From a bacterium (GTDB lineage: Bacteria > AUK180), in assembly GCA_021162505.1 (NCBI GenBank), contig JAGGYO010000164.1:1-6561 (forward strand): DNA of 6,561 nt. Direction: 5' to 3'. A program made the translations under genes and the position numbers. Under the pieces are notes generated by a model. That model did no database searches. It was not told where the DNA came from and saw only the letters and a program-made list of their open reading frames with translations. This document shows positions 1 to 6,481 of this stretch, one piece after another; the stretch's first letter is position 1; each line of letters begins with the position of its first letter.

Positions 1-21
1 AGAATGATTTAACCGTTATAA

Positions 22-51
22 ATAATATAAACTAGGGTATATAAATGTCTA
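22..51 (-). promoter_or_regulatory. Possible promoter reading out of the left edge
   Basis: On the minus strand TAGACA (46-51) and TATTAT (22-27) are each one base off the sigma70 consensus and lie 18 bases apart. Transcription would start near position 15 and leave the window, serving a gene not visible here. The region is so AT-rich that chance matches to the -10 are common, so this is tentative. No GC-rich hairpin with a U tract (rho-independent terminator) is seen in 1-105. Confidence 0.3.
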
Positions 52-105
52 TTTTTTCTGATTTCTTTATTATAATTTTATTTGAGATAAATTTTGCTTT
101 TTAAT

Positions 106-552
106 TTATCCATAAATCTCAGCAGGGAACATGGGCTCACCACAAATGGGGCATGTAACATCAAAATCTTCATCCTCCTCATTTTCAGGCATCTCGATGT
201 CGATCTTTATAAGTGCGGTATTGCAAAAGGCACAGAAGAACTTCGGTTCGGGAACATCCTTTGCCAATTCATCTGGAATTATTACTAAACCACCGCCTTG
301 GATAACCCTATCCGGATGTTCATCTATGATCTTTTTATATCCTTCAGATGTTTTTTGGTCATTATAATTCATTGATTTTCTGAGATCATCTGTTATAAAA
401 CTTTTTTTGCATTTTGGGCATAAATAATACTCGTCCAATTGGGTTACGAAATTCCGCTTTGAACCCTTGCTTGGCAAGATAAAACTTGCTGAATCAATCT
501 TTATGTTGTAATTACACTTCCTGCATTTGAAAACTATATAACTCCATTCCAT
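106..552 (-). CDS. Double zinc-ribbon protein of unknown function
   Basis: A 148-residue protein with eight cysteines in four CxxC knuckles: C10-C13 with C45-C48, and C107-C110 with C134-C137 (the last as CPICG). This spacing fits two independent four-cysteine zinc ribbons separated by a linker of about 58 residues containing a GGG turn (86-88). An acidic stretch (123-131, mostly Glu/Asp) sits inside the second ribbon. There is no signal peptide or membrane segment. The start is one base after the stop of the Rad50-like gene, with AGGAGG inside that gene's end, so it belongs to the same unit. Zinc ribbons commonly bind nucleic acid or act as protein adaptors. Because the Rad50-like protein lacks a zinc hook, a separate zinc protein in the complex is notable, but any link is speculation. 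I do not recognise a named family. Confidence 0.88.
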   Translation of the reverse strand: MEWSYIVFKCRKCNYNIKIDSASFILPSKGSKRNFVTQLDEYYLCPKCKKSFITDDLRKSMNYNDQKTSEGYKKIIDEHPDRVIQGGGLVIIPDELAKDVPEPKFFCAFCNTALIKIDIEMPENEEDEDFDVTCPICGEPMFPAEIYG

Positions 553-553
553 C

Positions 554-2869
554 TTATCCTCCTAACACAACAAGGTCCAAACGGTTCTCATTGGCATATT
601 CCATGGCTCTTTTCTGGACGGAAAAATAGAGTATCTGCCATCCCTTTTTACTTAGATCATTTAAGAGCCTAAGTCCGTTCTCAAACCTTTTATCATCCGC
701 TGCAAGGAACGGATCATCCAGAAGAAAAAATCCTTTAACAGTTCCCAATATCTCCTCTGCAAAAGCCAGTTTTATTGCAAAAAAAAGTTGATCATAGGTG
801 CCTTTTGATATTACATTTACCGGCAATGTTTCCTTTCTTTTATCCACAATGAAGAGTTTTTCATCCTCATAGTTAACAGAAACATATCGACCTGATGTGA
901 TCTCACTAAATATTTTTGAAACCCTCTTTCCATATCCGAAGTACTCATTAAAGGCAAGTTCTCTTTTATCATTTATTTCATCAAGGAATGCTATTGCTTT
1001 CTCCTTTAATAATTTTATCTTGTTCAACCCTTCAACGAATTCATTTAGTTTCTTTATTCCTTGAGAAATGGAAAGAAATGTTCTGAACTCGCTGAATTCA
1101 ATGCGTTTAACACCATCGATCTCATTGTAATGGGAAAATACTTTTTTTAATTGTCTATTATAATCATTTAATTTTTCAATATATCTGTTATGTTTTTCGT
1201 TGAGTTCAAGTAAACGATCATTTAGTGTTTTCAGCTCAGGATCAATTTTACCCATACCTTGCTTATGCTCAATTATCTTACGAGATAATTCCTTATCATC
1301 TAATGTGATCTCCATATTCTTTTCATCATCAGAAATATCATCAAATGTCATATTCTCAAAACGCTTAAGTTCACCGTATTTTGTATTCCAGGAAGCATTA
1401 GCCTCATCGTATTTTTTAATTTTATTATTCAATTCATCAAGGTTACTTACCTGCAAATTAATGCTTAAAGTGGCGATATCAGATGATAGTTTATCCATGT
1501 TTTTCTTAGATTTTTCCAGGTCCTTTATTTTTTCAGTTAACCCTCCCTCCATCATGCTTAATTTATTGTTACCTGTTTTTCTTTCCTTTACAAGTGTTTC
1601 ATATTGCGTTTTTATCTCATTAAAAACCGAGCTCAACTCGTCAATACTCTTAATATCGGTTCCTGATTCTCGGATGTTTTTTAAAAGTTCCAAAAGTTTT
1701 TCATCACTATTACTAAGTCCTGAACTTTTTGAATAGAAGATGAGGGTATAGACCAAATGAATTGAAATAACGAGACCTCCGATTATAGATAATGGTAGGG
1801 ATTTGATGATTATCCCGAGTAAAAGCAAGGTGAAACCCAATATTAAGGAAATCAGTGAAATGACCTTAACATTTGATAATTTCTTATCCGTTAAAAGCTT
1901 TTTATCCTTTTCGGCGATCATCTCACTATATTTCGAACTGGCTTCTTTTAATCGTTCATATCTTTTTTCTACGCTTGATAATTCTATTTCCAACGGTCCG
2001 AGTTCTTCTTTTAATTTGTCAATATCGCTTGTAAATTCTGCAATGCTTTTTTTTAATGAATCGTGTTGTTTCTCTTCATTTTTAAAATTAGTGTTCAATT
2101 CCAACCAATTATTTTTACCATCGACGAACTTTTTCAATTGCTCTAATTCTTTCTCCAATCTCTTGATCTCATTTTCCAGTTTAATCTTCTTCTTATATTC
2201 TAATACCTTTTCCGTTTTCTCAAGATATGCCATTTCTTCTTTTATCTCTTCTAATTCTTTTCTCAGTTGATTACTCTTATCTTGTTTGTCCAGGATATAA
2301 AGTTCTATTTTTGACAATGAACTAAGTTCCGTATTTCCTTTATCCTTTTCAAATCTTTCATTTAATTCATCGACTGCTTTTATTACATTGTCCCCAATGT
2401 CTTTTTTTAATTTATTACCGTCAGTTAAAAAATCATTTCTTATATGTTTTTTCAATGTATTGATCCTTGATATATCGTTACCTATGAGCTTTTGGGATAT
2501 TTCTTTTATATCTTCGCCTTCTTTTATTTCAAGATCACTGTTCCTGACAACGAACAATCTTAGAAAATCCGCTTCATTTAGATTCAGTTTTTCAAGAATG
2601 TCATTATTGAACTTCAAAAGTTCTCCATTTTTATTGGCTACTGAGATATCAATGGTGGCATTTTCAAGCACCTTCTTTCTCTCTTCAGAAATAATTGAGT
2701 TTTTCTTCTTACTCACCAACCCTAATTTAAAAAGGATTGAATCTTCTAAAAAGGTCTTCCCCGCCTCATTATTACCGAAATAGATATTGAGTTTTTTAGG
2801 TTCATTTTCAAATTTTTTTAGGGGTCCGCAATTTGAGATCATGATTTTCTTTAAATTGAATTCTTTCAT
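554..2869 (-). CDS. Rad50/SbcC/YhaN-type ATPase with central transmembrane hairpin
   Basis: A 771-residue SMC-like ATPase that should dimerise on ATP and control the Mre11-like nuclease encoded just upstream. The N-terminal lobe has Walker A GNNEAGKT (32-39), the GNEAGKT style of YhaN proteins. The C-terminal lobe has the signature SKGTYDQ (689-694 region), Walker B FFLLDDP (714-720) and D-loop LAADDKR (722-728). Between them lie two coiled-coil arms (about 165-330 and 385-640). At the apex, in place of a zinc hook, are two hydrophobic helices (about 334-355 and 357-379). The only cysteine is C14, so no CxxC hook exists. The switch (H-loop) position appears to be Gln (YFSVQ, Q752). The start is set at 2869 by AGGAAG seven bases upstream; the ORF opens at 2989, but that would bury about 116 bases in the nuclease gene with no good ribosome site. 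It is shorter than Bacillus YhaN (about 960 aa). Family call is strong; substrate unknown. Confidence 0.94.
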   Translation of the reverse strand: MKEFNLKKIMISNCGPLKKFENEPKKLNIYFGNNEAGKTFLEDSILFKLGLVSKKKNSIISEERKKVLENATIDISVANKNGELLKFNNDILEKLNLNEADFLRLFVVRNSDLEIKEGEDIKEISQKLIGNDISRINTLKKHIRNDFLTDGNKLKKDIGDNVIKAVDELNERFEKDKGNTELSSLSKIELYILDKQDKSNQLRKELEEIKEEMAYLEKTEKVLEYKKKIKLENEIKRLEKELEQLKKFVDGKNNWLELNTNFKNEEKQHDSLKKSIAEFTSDIDKLKEELGPLEIELSSVEKRYERLKEASSKYSEMIAEKDKKLLTDKKLSNVKVISLISLILGFTLLLLGIIIKSLPLSIIGGLVISIHLVYTLIFYSKSSGLSNSDEKLLELLKNIRESGTDIKSIDELSSVFNEIKTQYETLVKERKTGNNKLSMMEGGLTEKIKDLEKSKKNMDKLSSDIATLSINLQVSNLDELNNKIKKYDEANASWNTKYGELKRFENMTFDDISDDEKNMEITLDDKELSRKIIEHKQGMGKIDPELKTLNDRLLELNEKHNRYIEKLNDYNRQLKKVFSHYNEIDGVKRIEFSEFRTFLSISQGIKKLNEFVEGLNKIKLLKEKAIAFLDEINDKRELAFNEYFGYGKRVSKIFSEITSGRYVSVNYEDEKLFIVDKRKETLPVNVISKGTYDQLFFAIKLAFAEEILGTVKGFFLLDDPFLAADDKRFENGLRLLNDLSKKGWQILYFSVQKRAMEYANENRLDLVVLGG
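558..563 (-). promoter_or_regulatory. Ribosome binding site of the zinc-ribbon gene
   Basis: AGGAGG on the minus strand is made by the last Leu-Gly-Gly codons of the Rad50-like gene and lies five bases before the ATG at 550-552. It ties the last gene to the operon. Confidence 0.75.
1733..1870 (-). other. Transmembrane hairpin encoded inside the Rad50-like coiled coil
   Basis: Codons 334-379 of the Rad50-like gene encode two runs of Leu, Ile, Val, Gly and Phe of about 22 residues each, separated by a short KSLP turn, and flanked by Lys-rich (K324, K329, K330, K335) and Ser/Asn-rich sequence. This matches the twin-helix membrane hairpin known from YhaN-type proteins. It would place the arm tips in the membrane and both the ATPase heads and the nuclease in the cytoplasm. 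Confidence 0.85.
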
Positions 2870-2873
2870 GATT

Positions 2874-3902
2874 CTACTTCCTGCTCGCTTTAATGAATTC
2901 TTCAATGAGAAAGGTCTTATCCATCTCATTGAGTGTCTCATCTTTATCAGACAATGCTTTGAAATCCTTGAAAATATTATCCTCTTCAAGTAAGCTCATT
3001 TCATGGATATTGAAATTTATTTTATTTCTATTCTTGAAGTTTTTATTCACAATCTCCTCTATCTTTTTTCTTATTTCATTCTCATCACCTTTTATGAATC
3101 CGGAAAGATTAAGCAATAAAAAAGCGTTGTTTTCTATCGTTGAAATATCATTTGATAATTTTCCCATGATGTCATTATCATTTAGATTGAAAAAATATGA
3201 GAATTCATCGTAATGGAAGGTGTTGAGAGGAATTCCTTCAACATTCAGGTCATCGGGGTCGATGATGAGAGCATGCCTTAATCCGGTTTCTTTTTTTGTA
3301 ATGGAAACAGGGGAACCTGAATAGTAGAACTCTCCATCCTCATATCCCCAGTGCTGAACCCTTGAATGAATATGCCCGGCAAGCACAAGGTCAATTCCGT
3401 AACCTGAAAAATCATCAAGCTCGCTCTCCATATACTCATAATCCTTTTCATTGTTATTGTCGAAAATGATTCTGTTAAGGTTAGTATGAAGAATTAATAT
3501 ATTTCTTTTCCCTTTGTTCTGTGACAGCTGAAATAGCATCTTTGAAAGTGCATCGTTCTCTTTTATAAATGGGAAAAAGTGTAATATTGTTCCTTCAAGA
3601 TCAATGTATTCATATTCCAAATATGTTCTGGTCTTTTTTCCTAAGAACTGTCGTTTAGTGAACGCTCCCAGATCATGGTTGCCGGGGATAATGTGGACAG
3701 TAAAATCAAAATTATTAAAGATCTCATCACCCATTTTCTGCCCGAGTTCACGAACCGTTGAAATATCATCAAAAAGGTCACCACCGATAATAAGATGCTC
3801 ACATTTTTTCTCATGGGCGATCTTACAGATCTCCTCTAATGCTTTCCATCTTTCATCACCATATTCTTTCAAATGTATGTCTGCTGTAAAAAAGATCTTC
3901 AT
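2874..3902 (-). CDS. Mre11/SbcD/YhaO-type metallophosphoesterase nuclease
   Basis: A 342-residue DNA-repair-type nuclease subunit expected to cut DNA ends with two metal ions (Mn2+ in the family) together with a Rad50-like ATPase. All calcineurin-like phosphoesterase motifs are present in order: D8-x-H10 in TADIH, GGDLFD (40-45, D42), GNHD (74-77, N75 and H76), H139 after ILIL, and GHIH (176-179, H177 and H179). The YSGSP motif (194-198) is typical of the Mre11 family. Residues about 230-342 form the smaller C-terminal part, with a helical end suitable for docking on the partner's coiled coil. The length is shorter than Bacillus YhaO (about 400) and similar to small SbcD proteins. It starts directly after the TAA of the preceding gene, with AAGGGGG as an imperfect ribosome site. 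The next gene, only four bases on, encodes the Rad50-like partner. Assignment to the superfamily is firm; orthology to YhaO rather than SbcD rests on the partner. Confidence 0.94.
   Translation of the reverse strand: MKIFFTADIHLKEYGDERWKALEEICKIAHEKKCEHLIIGGDLFDDISTVRELGQKMGDEIFNNFDFTVHIIPGNHDLGAFTKRQFLGKKTRTYLEYEYIDLEGTILHFFPFIKENDALSKMLFQLSQNKGKRNILILHTNLNRIIFDNNNEKDYEYMESELDDFSGYGIDLVLAGHIHSRVQHWGYEDGEFYYSGSPVSITKKETGLRHALIIDPDDLNVEGIPLNTFHYDEFSYFFNLNDNDIMGKLSNDISTIENNAFLLLNLSGFIKGDENEIRKKIEEIVNKNFKNRNKINFNIHEMSLLEEDNIFKDFKALSDKDETLNEMDKTFLIEEFIKASRK
2877..2882 (-). promoter_or_regulatory. Ribosome binding site deciding the Rad50-like start
   Basis: AGGAAG on the minus strand is formed by the last two sense codons of the nuclease gene and sits seven bases before the ATG at 2867-2869. 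This ATG also places the beta-strand leading to Walker A at the usual distance from the N terminus, supporting the 771-residue protein over the 811-residue reading. Confidence 0.75.
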
Positions 3903-4808
3903 TTATTCCCCCTTAATTAATTCTTTCTCGATTTCCTTGAAAATGTCATTTAAATTATTTTCCATTTCGCCAAGGGAATCATTCAATTTTAGTATTTGAT
4001 TACTTGTTTTCGAAATGGAATTTTTCATTATAGTAAATGTTTTGATCTGTTCATAAGCGGCTTTTAAAAAATTATTGATCTTTTCGGCATTAATACTCTT
4101 TTTTGTTTCCTTTTTAAGCCCTGCAATGATCTTGGTCCTTAAAAATCTATATGCAAACTCCATTGGTAGTGTATCGTCTTTCTCTTCGTCGATTTGACAG
4201 ATAATGCCGTGATTGGGATAATAACGGAATATTCCAGCTTCTTTGGGTGACATATCTTTTCCAAAAACAATAAATGCTTCTCTTGCATCACGATTCTGTT
4301 TCCCAAAATCCAATTCATTGAAAGCACTTTGACTGCCGGTTAAACTAATGGGAGAATTTTTGGCTTCTACAACCATTCTCATCTCCACTCCCAAGGTTTC
4401 TTCTTTGTTCAATGTAATAACAAAATCACCTTTCTTGCTTTTGGGAAGTAATCCTATTTTCGTCCCGGTAGAAACAATTTCATCACCGAACAATTTAGCA
4501 AATTCATTTAATTTCTTCTCCAATAGATCCTCAAAAACGAATCCTTTTTTGGTTCCTGATGTCTTAATTTCTCTTTCTTTTAAGAGCTCTTTTAAATTGG
4601 CAAATTTTACATCAAGTTCATTTTCCAATTGATTGATTAAGGTTATTAATCTCTCATCCGTAACAACGGAGATGCCAATCTTTAATATCTTTACAATCTC
4701 ATTTTTCAATGCTTCATCATCACCTTTGAACCTTAAAAAGTAATCCTTGATTTCTTTATCCTTAATAACCAGATCCTCAAATTTTAAACCTTGTGAATTT
4801 ACTTTCAT
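3903..4808 (-). CDS. Putative PD-(D/E)XK-superfamily nuclease with coiled-coil tail
   Basis: A 301-residue protein. Its central region looks like a restriction-endonuclease-type fold: an N-terminal helix with F92-E93, then GDFVI (127-131; candidate metal ligand D128), then VVEAK (146-150; candidate E148 and K150), matching the D...ExK signature with about 20 residues between. A later helix with Q171, N172 and R173 could add active-site residues. Residues 1-85 are helical, and 235-301 form a probable coiled coil that could pair with the Rad50-like subunit. There are no cysteine clusters and no membrane segments. The layout recalls RmuC-like or DUF2130-like nuclease proteins, but I cannot assign a family from sequence alone. 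The gene is coupled to its neighbours on both sides: its start overlaps the 109-aa gene, and its stop abuts the metallophosphoesterase start. Nuclease activity is inferred from the motif; it could be a catalytically dead structural relative. Confidence 0.8.
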   Translation of the reverse strand: MKVNSQGLKFEDLVIKDKEIKDYFLRFKGDDEALKNEIVKILKIGISVVTDERLITLINQLENELDVKFANLKELLKEREIKTSGTKKGFVFEDLLEKKLNEFAKLFGDEIVSTGTKIGLLPKSKKGDFVITLNKEETLGVEMRMVVEAKNSPISLTGSQSAFNELDFGKQNRDAREAFIVFGKDMSPKEAGIFRYYPNHGIICQIDEEKDDTLPMEFAYRFLRTKIIAGLKKETKKSINAEKINNFLKAAYEQIKTFTIMKNSISKTSNQILKLNDSLGEMENNLNDIFKEIEKELIKGE

Positions 4809-5134
4809 CTTACACCTCCTGCTTTTATCCATCTTTTAAGATCTTTTTTTCTTTCTTTTTCCGAGTTTATTCTGTAATCTTCTTCTGATTCTCTTTGTTC
4901 TTTCAGCGTTTTTTCATATGCTTTATTATTGAGCTCTTTTAGTAGCATAAGGTAGTAACGCTCATGATTTACCTTTAACCGTGTAAAATGAAGATACTCT
5001 GCAAAGCAATTCAAACCATTTTCTATGTATTGTTCTAAAGCTAAAAGAGCATTTACCAAACTGTGTCCCTTATCATAAGGTAAGGTTGCGATCAATTTTT
5101 TAACCACATTTGTTTTTGCATTTTGATAATCCAT
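4805..5134 (-). CDS. Small basic helical protein of unknown function
   Basis: A 109-residue protein that I do not recognise. It appears all-helical. Residues 1-70 have a hydrophobic pattern with aromatic clusters (the LPYDKGHSLVNALLALEQYI region, 18-37, then tyrosines around 47-61). Residues 71-109 are strongly charged, rich in Lys, Arg and Glu, and probably form a long helix. There are no cysteine pairs, signal peptide, membrane segment or nuclease motif. It is flanked by perfect ribosome binding sites, and its stop overlaps the next start (ATGA), so it is translated together with the nuclease-like protein that follows. That coupling suggests a subunit or adaptor of the nuclease or of the AAA+ ring. 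This is inference from position; a nucleic-acid-binding role for the basic tail is possible but unproven. Confidence 0.85.
   Translation of the reverse strand: MDYQNAKTNVVKKLIATLPYDKGHSLVNALLALEQYIENGLNCFAEYLHFTRLKVNHERYYLMLLKELNNKAYEKTLKEQRESEEDYRINSEKERKKDLKRWIKAGGVR
4813..4820 (-). promoter_or_regulatory. Ribosome binding site deciding the nuclease-like protein start
   Basis: AGGAGGTG on the minus strand lies within the final codons of the preceding gene, with AGGAGG six bases before the ATG at 4806-4808. The earlier in-frame ATG at 4830-4832 has no comparable site. The chosen ATG overlaps the preceding TGA (ATGA), a common arrangement for translational coupling. Confidence 0.8.
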
Positions 5135-5139
5135 AAAAT

Positions 5140-5146
5140 CCTCCTT
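5140..5146 (-). promoter_or_regulatory. Strong ribosome binding site (AAGGAGG)
   Basis: Perfect AAGGAGG on the minus strand, five bases before the ATG at 5132-5134, lying in the 14-base gap after the AAA+ gene. It supports this small ORF as a real translated gene. Confidence 0.8.
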
Positions 5147-5148
5147 TT

Positions 5149-6438
5149 TTAATTTTTTACAAAACCCACAGTTTTGTTATTGCTATTAAAATCCAGCACC
5201 ATCCGGATCTCTTCCATCAGGTCATCCATCTTTAATTTTATATCTTTTGTACTTGCTATCCTATATGCAGTATTTCGCAATGCGTTTAGACATACGCTTT
5301 CTATTTCTGCTCCCGTTAGTTCATATTGTGAAAGTTTATCTATGGAAATGTTTTTTGACAGTGGAACATCCTTCGGTAATTTTTTTGACCAAAGTAATTT
5401 CCTCATCTCTTGGTCTGGTTTTTTGAACTCAATCTTATAATTTATCCTTCTTTCAAATGCCTTATCAAAATTCATTGAAAAATTAGTAGTGAGAATAAGC
5501 GGGTTATTTGTTTTTTCCACCTCTTGAAGCATGATATTTAGAACTCGATTATGCATAGCCCCAACAGGGGAAGTTGCTCCTTTTATCCTTCTTCCGAAAA
5601 GTGCATCTGCCTCATCAAAAAAGAGAATTCCTTTTTTCTTACTTGCGAATTCCTCGAAGATCCTTTTTATGAATTTTTCATTATCCCCAACCCATTTTGA
5701 TTGCGTACCTGCAATATTTACATAATAAAGCGGAACATTTAAATAGTTAGCTATTCCATACGCTGTGTAAGTTTTTCCTGTTCCGGGGTCTCCATGAAAT
5801 AAAAATACTACTCGTCTCAATTCATCAAGGATCCCAGCCCCATTCCATTTTTTCTTGATTACATTAAAATTTTTATAAATGGTCAAACCTTGAATAATTT
5901 TTCTTCGTGTATTTTTATTTAAAATGAGGTCGTTTTCAAAATCCACATCACTTGTTTTCTTAATGAGTAATTGAGCTTTTTCCGTGGGAATGTTGAATAG
6001 CATTCTCCTTTCAGTAGGTTGTATCATCTTCGTTCCGAGAATGGCGTTTAATATCTCCTGATTTACCTTGAAACTAACGCCTCCATCATGGGAAACGATA
6101 ATTATTTTGTTCTTGATCAGGAGATTGTCCTTTTCTAAGTAGCTTATCTTATAGATCTCTTCTCTCATCTTGAATTTAAACAAATCAGCGATTTTGATAG
6201 GCATAAAATTATAAATATTATAGGCAAATATCTTTAAAAAAATAAGAATCTCTTCATCATCCAATTTATTGAATTTATACTTTTTTAATTCATTGGAAAA
6301 ATTGTTTTTAAAGAGGATAATGACCTCTTTTTTCATTTCATGGGAGATTGATGTTTTGTTCAAGCGAATACTCTCGCCCCCACTTTCAAATTGGTAAAGC
6401 TTTTCAAAGAAAATCTTGATCTCCATATTTGTATTCAT
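5149..6438 (-). CDS. Classic AAA+ ATPase (Cdc48/FtsH-like ATPase domain)
   Basis: A 429-residue ATP-driven ring motor, first gene of the operon. The AAA+ module covers about residues 205-415: Walker A GDPGTGKT (216-223), a pore-loop-like SKWVGDNEK segment (247-255) equivalent to the aromatic-glycine loop that grips substrate, Walker B ILFFDEAD (271-278), sensor 1 LTTN (316-319), arginine-finger position FERR (328-331) and a sensor-2 helix TGAEIES (375-381). All catalytic positions look intact. Residues 1-200 are helical; a winged-helix-like stretch may lie around 95-135. No membrane segment and no protease domain are present, so it is not FtsH; any cutting partner must be separate. The start is fixed by AAAGGAG and by the promoter overlapping the upstream ATG. 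In context it could remodel or load the nucleases encoded downstream. Family assignment is secure; the substrate (protein or nucleic acid) is unknown. Confidence 0.93.
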   Translation of the reverse strand: MNTNMEIKIFFEKLYQFESGGESIRLNKTSISHEMKKEVIILFKNNFSNELKKYKFNKLDDEEILIFLKIFAYNIYNFMPIKIADLFKFKMREEIYKISYLEKDNLLIKNKIIIVSHDGGVSFKVNQEILNAILGTKMIQPTERRMLFNIPTEKAQLLIKKTSDVDFENDLILNKNTRRKIIQGLTIYKNFNVIKKKWNGAGILDELRRVVFLFHGDPGTGKTYTAYGIANYLNVPLYYVNIAGTQSKWVGDNEKFIKRIFEEFASKKKGILFFDEADALFGRRIKGATSPVGAMHNRVLNIMLQEVEKTNNPLILTTNFSMNFDKAFERRINYKIEFKKPDQEMRKLLWSKKLPKDVPLSKNISIDKLSQYELTGAEIESVCLNALRNTAYRIASTKDIKLKMDDLMEEIRMVLDFNSNNKTVGFVKN

Positions 6439-6443
6439 TTTTT

Positions 6444-6450
6444 CTCCTTT
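6444..6450 (-). promoter_or_regulatory. Ribosome binding site deciding the AAA+ ATPase start
   Basis: AAAGGAG on the minus strand is five bases from the ATG at 6436-6438. The alternative ATG at 6460-6462 has no AGGAGG-like site at proper spacing and overlaps the -10 box. Together these favour the shorter, 429-residue protein. Confidence 0.75.
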
Positions 6451-6457
6451 ATTTTTT

Positions 6458-6463
6458 ATCATA
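6458..6463 (-). promoter_or_regulatory. -10 box of the operon promoter (TATGAT)
   Basis: TATGAT on the minus strand, five of six matches to TATAAT, 18 bases from a perfect -35. It is followed by an A-rich stretch, and transcription should begin near 6450-6452. The messenger leader would then be only about 12-14 bases, starting almost at the ribosome binding site. The upstream in-frame ATG at 6460-6462 falls inside this box, so it would not be transcribed; this supports the start at 6438. The spacer contains a run of five G (6472-6476 on the plus strand as C). Confidence 0.65.
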
Positions 6464-6481
6464 CATTACTACCCCCATCTT

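Noticed and set aside
1..105. Rho-independent terminator after the last gene
   Set aside because: Only very short AT stems (such as TTTAT-n5-ATAAA) are present; no GC-rich hairpin followed by a U tract is found, so termination here cannot be supported.
131..367. Open frames on the plus strand across the zinc-ribbon gene
   Set aside because: They are antisense to a gene with four CxxC knuckles and a good ribosome site, and show no domain or ribosome site of their own.
1200..1736. Long open frame on the plus strand opposite the Rad50-like gene
   Set aside because: Its product is a low-complexity Ser/Phe/Leu-rich string, as expected from the antisense of Lys/Glu/Asn-rich coiled-coil codons; the minus-strand frame carries clear family motifs. 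The same applies to the plus-strand frames at 1803-2270, 2388-2783, 2787-2993, 2893-3213 and 3604-3999.
2047..2054. T8 run in the Rad50-like gene (and A8 at 779-786) as slippage or frameshift sites
   Set aside because: Runs of A or T of this length are expected in AT-rich coding DNA with many Lys and Phe codons, and the reading frame continues intact through both.
2870..2989. 40-residue N-terminal extension of the Rad50-like protein
   Set aside because: It would overlap the Mre11-like gene by about 116 bases, has no good Shine-Dalgarno site, and would place Walker A much further from the N terminus than in the family.
4139..4327. 62-residue minus-strand frame inside the nuclease-like gene
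   Set aside because: It is an out-of-frame shadow within a well-supported coding sequence, with no ribosome binding site or recognisable motif.
6439..6462. Eight-residue N-terminal extension of the AAA+ ATPase
   Set aside because: Its ATG lies inside the predicted -10 box and upstream of the likely transcription start; the ATG at 6438 has the better ribosome site.
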